A stretch of DNA of 64,000 bases. It comes from Betaproteobacteria bacterium SCN2. GTDB lineage: Bacteria > Pseudomonadota > Gammaproteobacteria > Burkholderiales > Thiobacillaceae. The stretch is from assembly GCA_008923285.1 (NCBI GenBank), contig WBSG01000003.1:62001-126000 (forward strand), in the 5' to 3' direction. Made by a program: the position numbers and the translations under genes. The notes beneath the pieces are model-generated. The model saw only the letters and a program-made list of their open reading frames with translations. It was not told the origin of the DNA and made no database searches. Positions 34,565-43,673 of this stretch are shown in pieces; within the stretch, counting starts at the first letter, position 1, and each line of letters starts with the position of its first letter.

Positions 34565-35740
34565 TCAGACCTCTATGGTTTCCGAAGGATTGGCGACCGG
34601 CCTGAGGCCGATTTCGTCGTCGTCAAGATAACAGCCCGGGTCCTCGGCCCAGGGATCGCCGCTCATCTGGTACGAGCGCACGCGGGTGTTGCCGCCGCAG
34701 ATGTCCTGATAAGCGCAGGCGGCACAGCGGCCTTTCAACGGTCGCGGGTGCTGCTTGAGACCGGCCATGATGGGGTCGGAGGTGTCCTGCCAGATTTCGG
34801 AAAACGGCCGCTCGCGCACATTGCCCAGGGTGTAGTGCCACCAGAAGGTGTCCGGATGCACGTTGCCAAGGTTGTCGATGTTGGCGATGTTGACGCCCGA
34901 GGAATTGCCGCCCCACTGCGAGAGTTTTTGCCGCAGGTGTTCCGTCTTGTCGGGAAAACGCTCGCGCGCCCAGTTGAGCAGGTAGACGCCGTCGGCGTCG
35001 TTGTTGCCGGTGACGAATTCGCGCGGCTCGCCCGACTGCAGGCGTTCGAGACAGGTGTCGAACAGGAGGTCCATGGCCTGGCGCGTGGTGGCGAAATGCG
35101 CGTCGGCCTTGCGGTTGCGGTTGCCGCGCCCGCCGTAGTTGAGGTGCGAGAGATAGAACTTCTCCACCTTTTCTTCTTCCATCAGCTTCAGTAACCCCGG
35201 CAGGTCGTGGGCGTTGTCCTGGGTGAGGGTGAAGCGCAGGCCGACCTTGATGCCGGCATCAATGCACAGGCGGATGCCGGCCAATGACGCATCGAACGCC
35301 CCTTCCTTGCGGCGGAAGCGGTCGTGGGTTTCGTTGAGGCCGTCGAGGCTGACGCCCACGTAGTCGAAGCCGACCTCGGCGATGGCGTCGATGTTGTTCT
35401 TGTCGATCAGCGTACCGTTGGAGGACAGCCCGACATAGAAGCCCATCTCCCTGGCGCGTCTGGCGATGTCGAAAATGTCCGGGCGCAAAAGCGGCTCGCC
35501 GCCGGAGAGTATCAGCACCGGCACGCGGAACGCTCTGAGATCGTCCATCACCGTGCAGACCTCGACGGTGGACAGTTCGCCGGGAAAGTCCTTGTCGGCG
35601 GAAATCGAATAGCAGTGTTTGCAGGTCAGGTTGCAGCGCCGGATCAGGTTCCAGATCACCACCGGGCCGGGCGGATTTCTTTTCGGCCCGAGGGGCGTCG
35701 GGTTCAGCAGCTCCTGCATGTATTGGGTAATACGAAACAA
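34565..35740 (-). CDS. nirJ: Heme d1 biosynthesis radical SAM protein NirJ
   Basis: 391 residues. The radical SAM cluster motif C-N-L-T-C-K-H-C is at 36-43 and binds the 4Fe-4S/SAM center; L-S-G-G-E-P-L-L follows. A SPASM-like C-terminal cysteine region (C-A-A-C-A-Y-Q-D-I-C-G-G-N-T-R and a later G-C) should bind a second cluster. NirJ removes the propionate chains of didecarboxysiroheme and installs oxo groups. It starts 3 nt after nirH and ends beside nirN, in the usual heme d1 gene order. Confidence 0.96.
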   Translation of the reverse strand: MFRITQYMQELLNPTPLGPKRNPPGPVVIWNLIRRCNLTCKHCYSISADKDFPGELSTVEVCTVMDDLRAFRVPVLILSGGEPLLRPDIFDIARRAREMGFYVGLSSNGTLIDKNNIDAIAEVGFDYVGVSLDGLNETHDRFRRKEGAFDASLAGIRLCIDAGIKVGLRFTLTQDNAHDLPGLLKLMEEEKVEKFYLSHLNYGGRGNRNRKADAHFATTRQAMDLLFDTCLERLQSGEPREFVTGNNDADGVYLLNWARERFPDKTEHLRQKLSQWGGNSSGVNIANIDNLGNVHPDTFWWHYTLGNVRERPFSEIWQDTSDPIMAGLKQHPRPLKGRCAACAYQDICGGNTRVRSYQMSGDPWAEDPGCYLDDDEIGLRPVANPSETIEV

Positions 35741-35743
35741 GTC

Positions 35744-36244
35744 CTACCCCCCTATTCTCAGGCCGGTCTTTTTCAGAATGCGGCTGCTGTAAAGAATATC
35801 CCGGCCCTTGCAGGCGTAGCCCAACAGCGCGGCTATCTCTGCAGCCATGGCTTCGACTTCCTCGCGGCTTTTGGCATGCACCATGGCGAACAAATTGTAC
35901 GGCCACAGCGGCAGCCGGCGCGGGCGGCGATAGCAGTGGCTGACGAAGGGCAGCTGGCCAACGATTTCGCCCAGCCGGTCGACCTCGGAATCGGCAACGT
36001 CCCACACCGTCATGCCGTTGGCCTTGTAGCCCAGCGCATAGTGATTGGGCACCGCGCCGATGCGGCGGATGATGCCCGCCTGCTGCATCCTCGCCAGCCG
36101 CGCCATCACCTCATCCGCCGTGGCGCCGACCACTTCCGCCAGCGCATGGTAGGGCTGCGGCACCAACGGCAGACCGCCCTGGGTCGCACGGATCAGCGCA
36201 AGGTCGAGCGCATCCGGCGAGAACAGCGGTTCGGGCGCGTTCAT
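35744..36244 (-). CDS. nirH: Siroheme decarboxylase subunit NirH (Lrp/AsnC fold)
   Basis: 166 residues with an Lrp-type helix-turn-helix region followed by an AsnC/RAM-like domain, the architecture of the NirDLGH siroheme decarboxylase. The C-Y-R-R-P-R-R-L-P-x-W-P-Y-N-L-F-A-M-V-H block (about residues 107-127) is shared with the NirL half of the neighbouring fusion. I chose ATG 36244 (AGGATG upstream); the longer frame to 36346 overlaps the hemoglobin gene. It begins 8 nt after the hemoglobin stop. It decarboxylates siroheme to 12,18-didecarboxysiroheme; it is not a DNA-binding regulator in this role. Confidence 0.92.
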   Translation of the reverse strand: MNAPEPLFSPDALDLALIRATQGGLPLVPQPYHALAEVVGATADEVMARLARMQQAGIIRRIGAVPNHYALGYKANGMTVWDVADSEVDRLGEIVGQLPFVSHCYRRPRRLPLWPYNLFAMVHAKSREEVEAMAAEIAALLGYACKGRDILYSSRILKKTGLRIGG

Positions 36245-36251
36245 TTGCGTT

Positions 36252-36623
36252 TCATCCTTCGACGATGTCGGCCCGGGTGCTGTCGATGAAGGCCAGCACC
36301 TCGCCGCGCTCGCGCGCCGGCAGCTCAAACTTGTCCAGCGTGGCATTGAGGTGGCCGACGAAGATGTCCCAGTCGGACTGGCTGATGCGCATGCCCTTGT
36401 GCGAGAGTTTCATGTCGCGGCCGGTGTAGTACATGTTGCCGCCGGCGGCATTGCAGATGAAATCCACCAGCAGCTGGTATTCGCGCTGGATGCCGTCTTC
36501 GCCGCGGTGCTGCCAGAAGCGGCCGAGCTGGCCATCGGCGCGCAGGCGCGGCAGCAGGTCGGCGCAGACGGCAGCGACGGCGTCGTAGCCGCCAAGTCGG
36601 GTGTACAGGTTCGGTTCGGACAT
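36252..36623 (-). CDS. Group I truncated hemoglobin within the nir operon
   Basis: 123 residues with the trHb1 pattern: N-terminal L-Y-T-R-L-G-G, F36-W37 helix region, then Y-Y-T-G-R-D-M-K-L-S-H with proximal heme His75. A 2-on-2 globin of this kind can bind O2 and NO and may act as NO dioxygenase or scavenger. It is embedded between nirG and nirH, 24 nt after nirG and 8 nt before nirH, so it should be expressed with heme d1 synthesis. Whether it detoxifies NO, stores heme or has a biosynthetic role is not shown by the sequence. Confidence 0.93.
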   Translation of the reverse strand: MSEPNLYTRLGGYDAVAAVCADLLPRLRADGQLGRFWQHRGEDGIQREYQLLVDFICNAAGGNMYYTGRDMKLSHKGMRISQSDWDIFVGHLNATLDKFELPARERGEVLAFIDSTRADIVEG

Positions 36624-36647
36624 GCTCGATCCTCCTCGTCAGGCATT

Positions 36648-37097
36648 TCAGACGGTCAGTTTCAGTTCCACGAAGAATTCCCGTTGCTTCGGGAAGCGGT
36701 ACACGGGGTGGCCGGTCAGTTTTTCGATGCGCGCGAATGCTGCTTCCACGTTCTCTACCTGCTCGGCCGAGCCGACGAACCACATGTTGAGTTCGTGCTC
36801 GCGCCGGTAGTTGTGCGCGATCTCGCGCTGGGCGTTGACGATTTCCGTGATCGCTTCGTACTGCTCTTCCGGCACCGCCATCGCCGCCAGCACTGCGCTG
36901 CCGCCCAGGCGATCGGCGTTGAACAGCGGGCCGAAGCGCGAGAGCACGCCGCCTTCCACCAGCTTGCCGATGCGCGCGATCAGCGCCTGCTCGCTCATGC
37001 CGAGCGATTGTGCAGCCTGGGCGTAAGGCCGCTCGCACACAGGGAAGCCGCCCTGCAAGCGATTGATGATGGCGCGGTCGATGGCGTCGAGTTCCAT
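36648..37097 (-). CDS. nirG: Siroheme decarboxylase subunit NirG (Lrp/AsnC fold)
   Basis: 149 residues beginning M-E-L-D-A-I-D-R-A-I-I-N-R-L-Q-G-G-F-P-V-C-E-R-P-Y, the N-terminal pattern of NirG/NirD. The A-H-N-Y-R-R-E-H-E-L-N-M-W-F-V block holds the histidine pattern shared with NirD. I chose ATG 37097, one base from the upstream nirDL stop; a start at 37124 would add nine residues and overlap nirDL. It is one subunit of the siroheme decarboxylase. It has the NirD-like half motifs and not the C-Y-R-R-P-R motif of NirL/NirH. Confidence 0.9.
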   Translation of the reverse strand: MELDAIDRAIINRLQGGFPVCERPYAQAAQSLGMSEQALIARIGKLVEGGVLSRFGPLFNADRLGGSAVLAAMAVPEEQYEAITEIVNAQREIAHNYRREHELNMWFVGSAEQVENVEAAFARIEKLTGHPVYRFPKQREFFVELKLTV

Positions 37098-37098
37098 G

Positions 37099-38115
37099 TC
37101 ACGCTGCTCTGGCGAAGCCGGCATATCTTGCGCCGCACTGCTTGAAACGGCGCAGCGAGAAAAGCGGGTGGCAGGCAATGTCCTGCAGCCCAAGCTCGGC
37201 GCGCAGACGCTCGATTTCAGCCAGCACGGCCTGGCGGCTTCGACCGTGCACCATGGAGAAGAGGTTGTAGGGCCACTCGGGCAGCACGCGCGGCCGGCGA
37301 TAGCACAGCGTCACGCTCGGCTGCGCGCCGAGCTGGCGGCCCAGTTCCTCCACCCTTTCGTCCGCCACGTCCCATACCACCATGGCGTTGGCGGTATAGC
37401 CCAGCTCACGGTGGCGCACCACCACGCCGAGGCGGCGGATGATGCCCAGCGCGACCAGCCGTTCGAGCCTCTGGCGTGCTTCAACTTCGCTCATGTCCGC
37501 CTTCGCCGCCAGCTCGGCATAAGGCCGATGCACCAGCGCCAGGCCGCCCTCGAGCGCCGCCGCCAGCGCGTAGTCGGAAGGTTCGAGCTGGCGGCGCAGG
37601 CTGTCTGCGGTCTGCGGCCTGCCGGCCGGGCTGAGATGCGGGCGTGATGTTTGCGTGCCACGGGCGAGGTCGAAGCCAAGGTCAATGTGGTAATCCGCCA
37701 GCATGGGCAGATTCAGGGGCTTGCAGCCGGTCTGTCGATGAATGCCGGCCAGCACCTCGGCCACGCGCGCCTCGGTGGGCGCAGTCACCACGAACCACAG
37801 GTTGTAGGCGTGCTCGCGCTCGTAGTTGTGGTTGACCTCGGGATAGGCGTCGATGCTCTGCGCCACGGACTCGATGCGCGACTCCGGCACCGACACCGCG
37901 GCGAGCGTGCTCCAGCCCAGGACGTGTGGCCTGAAGACGGCGCCGACGCGAGAAATGTGGCCCCGCGCCATGAGGTCGCCGAGGCCGGCGATGACCTCGG
38001 CCTCGGTGCAGCCCAGCTTCTCGGCCATGGCCGCATAAGGCCGCTCGCTGAGCGGCAGGTCGCGCTGCCAGTCGTTGAGGAGATGAAATTCGAGGTCGCT
38101 CAGTGCAGTATCCAT
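37099..38115 (-). CDS. nirDL: Fused siroheme decarboxylase NirDL
   Basis: 338 residues with two Lrp/AsnC-like halves. The NirD half (about 1-165) has N-H-N-Y-E-R-E-H-A-Y-N-L-W-F-V. After an Arg/Pro-rich linker, the NirL half (about 185-338) has C-Y-R-R-P-R-V-L-P-E-W-P-Y-N-L-F-S-M-V-H. The fusion is known from other denitrifiers such as Paracoccus. Start ATG 38115 has GGAGA upstream; the frame to 38391 only overlaps nirF. Together with NirG and NirH it gives a complete set of four decarboxylase modules. It starts 11 nt after the nirF stop. Confidence 0.93.
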   Translation of the reverse strand: MDTALSDLEFHLLNDWQRDLPLSERPYAAMAEKLGCTEAEVIAGLGDLMARGHISRVGAVFRPHVLGWSTLAAVSVPESRIESVAQSIDAYPEVNHNYEREHAYNLWFVVTAPTEARVAEVLAGIHRQTGCKPLNLPMLADYHIDLGFDLARGTQTSRPHLSPAGRPQTADSLRRQLEPSDYALAAALEGGLALVHRPYAELAAKADMSEVEARQRLERLVALGIIRRLGVVVRHRELGYTANAMVVWDVADERVEELGRQLGAQPSVTLCYRRPRVLPEWPYNLFSMVHGRSRQAVLAEIERLRAELGLQDIACHPLFSLRRFKQCGARYAGFARAA

Positions 38116-38126
38116 GGTCTCCACTT

Positions 38127-39329
38127 TCACAATCCCAGCCGATGCGCACGCGCGGTGAAGAAAATGCCGCTCGGCTCCTGCGCGGCAATCTCGCCGACCT
38201 TGGCGAAACTCTGCGTATCGTAGATGTCGATCCGGTTGGCATCGCGCACGGACACCCACACCTGCTCGCCGCGCGGGGTGAATTCCATGTGCAGCACCGC
38301 CTTGCCCGGCTTCAGGGTCTGCACGATCTGGCGGCTGGGCACGTCGATCACCTGGACGGTATCGTAATCCGGAAAGGCGAAGTTGACCCACAGCCTGCGC
38401 CCGGTCGGCTCGGCCATGACGAACACGGGCTGACCGGCCACGGCAATCGTGCCGACCTGCTGCCAGCTGGAAATGTCGACGACCACCACCTCGTGCCGCC
38501 CCACGCCGGGAATGAAGGCGAGGTTGCCCGCCACCGCCCAGGTCTCCAGGTGCGGCATCTTGTACACCGGCAGTTTCTCCTCGCCCCGGCCGTAGTCGCC
38601 GAGAACACGCTTCACGCCGGCTTCAGGATTCCACAGGTCGAGCACCGCGAGGCCGTTCTCGCCGAAGAGTCCCGCCACATACCAGCGCCCGTCCTGCGTG
38701 ACCAGCGCGTCGTAGGGTTCGCGGCCGATGTTGGCATAGCGGGTGATTCTTGGCTGGGCCGGATTTTCGGAAAGATCGGCCAGCCAGATCTCGCCGGCGT
38801 CGAACAGGCTGAAGACGAAACGGTTGCCCGGCGCATCCTCGATGCCGACGACCTTTGAGGGCTTGCCGCCGGTGGTCTGCGAAACGGCCGGTATATCGGC
38901 CACCAGTTCCAGGGTTTCGGTGGAAAAGATTTTCACGCCGCCCGGCGTGTAGTTGGCGGCGGCAATGAAGCGGCCGTCCTGCGAAATGGCGCCGCCGATG
39001 GCATTGCCGGACTGGATCACGCGCTTGACGATCTTGCCGGTGAGCACGTCGATCTTGCTGAGGCCGCCGTCACGCCCGAACACGAAGGCATAGCGCGCAT
39101 CGCGCGAGAACACCGCCGAGGCGTGGGAAAGGTCACCCAGGCCCTCGATGCGGCCCAGGCTGGTTTTTTTCGAAGTATCCAGCCATTGCAGGCTGCCGCT
39201 GGCACGTTCCACTGCGATACCGAGATCGCCGGTGCCGCGCAAGGGGCCGAAGCCGGACGGTTCGGCCGCATGGGCCGCAAGCGCAAACAGCAGGCAGGCT
39301 GCAGACAGGAACTTGCTACCTGGACCCAT
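38127..39329 (-). CDS. nirF: Heme d1 biosynthesis protein NirF
   Basis: 400-residue cd1-like beta-propeller without the cytochrome c domain. It is exported (hydrophobic segment at about 7-21, A-H-A-A cleavage site). NirF binds heme d1 or its precursor and is required for its synthesis; interaction with NirN and NirS is known from Pseudomonas. I chose ATG 39329 because AGGAGGG sits 8 nt upstream, with a 14-nt overlap with nirC; a frame to 39371 adds a Cys/Arg-rich stretch unlike a leader. The propeller repeats (G-R-D-G-G-L-S-K-I-D, G-R-F-I-A-A-A-N-Y) are typical. Confidence 0.93.
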   Translation of the reverse strand: MGPGSKFLSAACLLFALAAHAAEPSGFGPLRGTGDLGIAVERASGSLQWLDTSKKTSLGRIEGLGDLSHASAVFSRDARYAFVFGRDGGLSKIDVLTGKIVKRVIQSGNAIGGAISQDGRFIAAANYTPGGVKIFSTETLELVADIPAVSQTTGGKPSKVVGIEDAPGNRFVFSLFDAGEIWLADLSENPAQPRITRYANIGREPYDALVTQDGRWYVAGLFGENGLAVLDLWNPEAGVKRVLGDYGRGEEKLPVYKMPHLETWAVAGNLAFIPGVGRHEVVVVDISSWQQVGTIAVAGQPVFVMAEPTGRRLWVNFAFPDYDTVQVIDVPSRQIVQTLKPGKAVLHMEFTPRGEQVWVSVRDANRIDIYDTQSFAKVGEIAAQEPSGIFFTARAHRLGL

Positions 39330-39657
39330 CGAGCAAACCCTCCTGCAGCGCCCGCACGATCCACTGTGCATCCTGCTCGTTGAGATGCGGCTTCCAGCCA
39401 GGCATGGCAGTGCCGGGAATGCCGTCCAGAATGATCTCCACCATCAACTCCACCGGTCTGTCTCTCATGCTTGCTGCAGTCAGAGGCGAGCCCAGTCCGC
39501 CGGTCAGGCGCAGACCATGACAAAAGCCGCATTCCTGATGCACGAAACGCGCCAGCTCCCGCTGCCTGTCCGGACTGGGAGTCACATCCGCAGCAAACGC
39601 ACTTCCCTGCGCTAGCCACGCCATCGTCAATACCGAAAGCGCCAGGTTCTTGTACAT
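39316..39657 (-). CDS. nirC: Monoheme c-type cytochrome NirC
   Basis: 113 residues: signal peptide at about 1-22 (A-F-A-A), heme motif C-G-F-C-H at 43-47, and the axial Met in G-T-A-M-P-G-W. Small nir-operon cytochrome that can donate electrons to NirS and may serve heme d1 maturation. It is located between nirS (66 nt upstream) and nirF (14-nt overlap), the normal order. The size and single heme agree with NirC rather than NirM (c551). Confidence 0.88.
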   Translation of the reverse strand: MYKNLALSVLTMAWLAQGSAFAADVTPSPDRQRELARFVHQECGFCHGLRLTGGLGSPLTAASMRDRPVELMVEIILDGIPGTAMPGWKPHLNEQDAQWIVRALQEGLLDGSR

Positions 39658-39723
39658 GTCATGCCTGTGTTTCGGGCCTTGCCGGCCCGCGCCCGGCCAT
39701 CCGCAGATGGTCGGGAATTTCGC

Positions 39724-41522
<1,799 letters not shown>

Positions 41523-41578
41523 TGCCGGGCACTAACCTTCTGTCAGACTGCCCCACATTTCGAGACCAAGGCAAGCAC

Positions 41579-42292
41579 ATGGAACGACTCAAGCCGGCCC
41601 CCGATGTCATCGACAGGATACGCGCCAACTACATTTTTTCCGAGATGACCGACGCGGAGCTGCAGCAGAGCCTCACGCATCTGGACGTGACCTGCTACGC
41701 CCCGGGAGAAATCATTTTCCAGCAAGGGGACCATGCCACGCGCTTTTTCATCGTCTGCGAAGGCGTGGTGCAACTGTTTCGCACTTCGCCCATGGGCGAC
41801 AAGAAGGTGATCGAGATTCTGAAAGCCGGCGACAGCTTCGCCGAAGCGGTGTTTTTCATGGGTGGCAACTATCCGGTGCATGCGATGGCGGTCGACCACG
41901 TCAAGCTGGCCGGCATCGCTTTCCAGGACTTCAATGGCTGCCTGGTCAACAACGTCAGCCTGGCATTTCGCATGATGGGCGGCATGAGCCGCCGCATTCA
42001 CGGCCTGGTCAACGAGATCGACCGCCTGACCCTGGGCACCGCCTGCCAGCGCCTGGCCTTTTTCCTGCTGGAGCAGGTGCAGGCCGAAGGCGGCAGCAAT
42101 GCATCTACCGTACAGCTCAACGCGCCCAAGCATGTGATCGCCTCGCGCATCGGCATCAAGCCGGAAACGCTGTCACGCATCCTGAGCCGCTTCAAGGAAG
42201 ATGGGATCGTAGAGGAGTCAGGACACATGCTGACCGTGCTGGATGTGCAGAAACTGCACGCCTTCCAGGCGGAAGGGCTCAAGAACTACTGA
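41579..42292 (+). CDS. Crp/Fnr-family regulator, DNR/NnrR type
   Basis: 237 residues: an N-terminal cyclic-nucleotide-binding-like beta-roll (about 20-140), a dimerisation helix, and a C-terminal winged helix. The recognition helix reads K-P-E-T-L-S-R-I-L; the E-x-x-S-R residues are those that read TTGAT half-sites in FNR/DNR. The N-terminal four-cysteine cluster of oxygen-sensing FNR is absent (only isolated cysteines), so it is more like the NO-responsive DNR/NnrR class. Start ATG 41579 has AAGG upstream; the frame from 41522 begins in the operator. It is the natural candidate activator of nir and nor here. Confidence 0.9.
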   Translation: MERLKPAPDVIDRIRANYIFSEMTDAELQQSLTHLDVTCYAPGEIIFQQGDHATRFFIVCEGVVQLFRTSPMGDKKVIEILKAGDSFAEAVFFMGGNYPVHAMAVDHVKLAGIAFQDFNGCLVNNVSLAFRMMGGMSRRIHGLVNEIDRLTLGTACQRLAFFLLEQVQAEGGSNASTVQLNAPKHVIASRIGIKPETLSRILSRFKEDGIVEESGHMLTVLDVQKLHAFQAEGLKNY

Positions 42293-42294
42293 CA

Positions 42295-42331
42295 CCGGCA
42301 ACGCGCCGTTAACGGGCGGCGCCGGCCTTTT
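42295..42331 (+). terminator. Terminator of the Crp/Fnr regulator gene
   Basis: CCGGC (42295-42299) pairs with GCCGG (42321-42325), and an inner CGCC-GTTAAC-GGGCG stem is nested. Four T residues follow at 42328-42331. It sits between convergent genes; the iscX stop overlaps the last base. Confidence 0.65.
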
Positions 42332-42525
42332 CAACTGGCTTCGTCGATCCAGGCCATCTGGATGGCTTCAAGGATTTTTTCGTTGGAGTTGTTCGGGTCG
42401 TCATTGAAGCCGGGCAGTGCCATCACCCAGCCATGCAGGTCGGTGAAACGCACGTACTGCGGGTCTACGTCCGGATGGGCCTCATACAGTTCGATGGCGA
42501 TGTCGTTCACGTCGGTCCATTTCAT
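42331..42525 (-). CDS. iscX: Fe-S assembly adaptor IscX
   Basis: 64-residue acidic protein. It starts M-K-W-T-D-V-N-D-I-A-I-E-L-Y-E and ends with A-I-Q-M-A-W-I-D-E-A, the IscX (YfhJ) pattern. It binds IscS and iron and modulates cysteine desulfurase activity, possibly linking to frataxin function. It is the last gene of the isc operon, 1 nt after fdx, and matches the family length of about 65 residues. Confidence 0.95.
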   Translation of the reverse strand: MKWTDVNDIAIELYEAHPDVDPQYVRFTDLHGWVMALPGFNDDPNNSNEKILEAIQMAWIDEAS

Positions 42526-42526
42526 C

Positions 42527-42868
42527 TCAATGCCCTCCTTCCTTCACCATGTTAATGGTGTACTTGGGAATTTCAACGACGAGATCGGCACCGGCCACCT
42601 TCGCCTGACAGGACAGGCGCGATTGCGGCTCCAGCCCCCAGGCCTTGTCGAGCAGGTCATCCTCCTTCTCCTCCGAAGGTTCGAGCGAATCGAAGCCTTC
42701 GCGCACGATGACGTGGCAGGTGGTGCAGGCGCAGGATTTCTCGCAGGCGTGCTCGATCTCGATGCCGTTGGCGAGCAGGGTGTCACAGATGGTTTCGCCG
42801 GGCTTGGCTTCGATAACCGTGCCTTCGGGGCACAGCTCCACATGGGGCAATACGATGAGTTGGGGCAT
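42527..42868 (-). CDS. fdx: ISC-type 2Fe-2S ferredoxin
   Basis: 113-residue adrenodoxin-type ferredoxin of the isc operon, supplying electrons for cluster assembly on IscU. Cluster ligands are Cys42, Cys48, Cys51 (in C-E-K-S-C-A-C-T-T-C) and Cys87 (L-S-C-Q), the same positions as in E. coli Fdx. ATG 42868 is the conserved start (M-P-Q-L-I-V-L-P-H); the frame to 42958 overlaps the neighbour and is unlikely. It is separated by 25 nt from the DUF3050 gene, which interrupts the usual hscA-fdx linkage. Confidence 0.96.
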   Translation of the reverse strand: MPQLIVLPHVELCPEGTVIEAKPGETICDTLLANGIEIEHACEKSCACTTCHVIVREGFDSLEPSEEKEDDLLDKAWGLEPQSRLSCQAKVAGADLVVEIPKYTINMVKEGGH

Positions 42869-42893
42869 GATGTCAGTTGTCGGATGAATTCGT

Positions 42894-43673
42894 TCAGGCG
42901 GCCTTGCGGCAAGAGGGCAAGGCTTCCAGCACCCCGTCCCACAGGGCGAGGCGCGCATCTACGGCCCGCACGGCGGCCTCCTCCGCTTCGCGCCACCTGG
43001 CTGTGTCGGTGCCGCACAGCGCATGCAGCAGGCGCAGCGACAGGGGCGCATGGAAGTCCTCATCCAGATGGACGTGGCGATTGAGGTAGTAATGGAAAGT
43101 CGGCGCCTGTGCTTCGCTGATGTGCATGCGCGAGAGGAAGGCACGGAACATGGCCGGGATCACATGCTCGCGGCCGAGCGCCAGGGCTGCGGCAACGGCA
43201 TGCGGCTTGCCGCTGTCGATGAAGCCGAAGGTGGTATGGGTGAAGGCGAGCGAAGGCGCCGGCAACAGCCCCGAATCAAGCGCAGCCTCGAGGCCGGACT
43301 CCTCGATTGTGCGGATGAACTGCAGCGGCTTGTCGGCATCCGCGCCGATTTCACGCATGGCGCCGATATACAGCATGAAATGGCTGGAAAACTCGCCGGC
43401 CTGCCCTGGCGCCGTCTGGTCGGTTTCCTCTTCCAGCACCAGTTCGTTGATGAAGCGCTGCACGCTGGCGTCGCGCCCCGGCGTCCACGGCCAGCGCGCC
43501 GGTGCAACCTGGTGCTGCAGGTACTTGATGAGCGACATGAAATCCCACACCGAGTAGACGTGATGCGCCATGAACACGCGCAGGTCTTCGACGCCTTGCA
43601 GCGACGCATAGATCGGGTGGCTGTCGAGGCGTTTCTGCAGCGACTCGGCCAGGCCGACACTCAGATCGCTCAT
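42894..43673 (-). CDS. DUF3050 (heme-oxygenase-like) protein inside the isc operon
   Basis: 259-residue, mainly helical soluble protein. Features that fit the DUF3050 group of heme-oxygenase-like folds are H-H at 37-38 followed by V-Y-S-V-W-D-F-M, a Glu-rich N-E-L-V-L-E-E-E-T at 76-84, H-T-T-F-G-F near residue 144, and [16 protein letters not shown] at 193-208. The His/Glu/Asp pattern could bind a metal pair. Its ATG overlaps the hscA stop (ATGA), so it is translated with the Fe-S machinery. Such a gene is not part of the standard isc operon. A role in iron delivery, oxidation or repair is only inference. Confidence 0.82.
   Translation of the reverse strand: MSDLSVGLAESLQKRLDSHPIYASLQGVEDLRVFMAHHVYSVWDFMSLIKYLQHQVAPARWPWTPGRDASVQRFINELVLEEETDQTAPGQAGEFSSHFMLYIGAMREIGADADKPLQFIRTIEESGLEAALDSGLLPAPSLAFTHTTFGFIDSGKPHAVAAALALGREHVIPAMFRAFLSRMHISEAQAPTFHYYLNRHVHLDEDFHAPLSLRLLHALCGTDTARWREAEEAAVRAVDARLALWDGVLEALPSCRKAA

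Noticed and set aside
36648-38115. Lrp/AsnC transcription regulators in the nir operon
   Set aside because: Operon context and conserved His/Arg blocks identify siroheme decarboxylase subunits.
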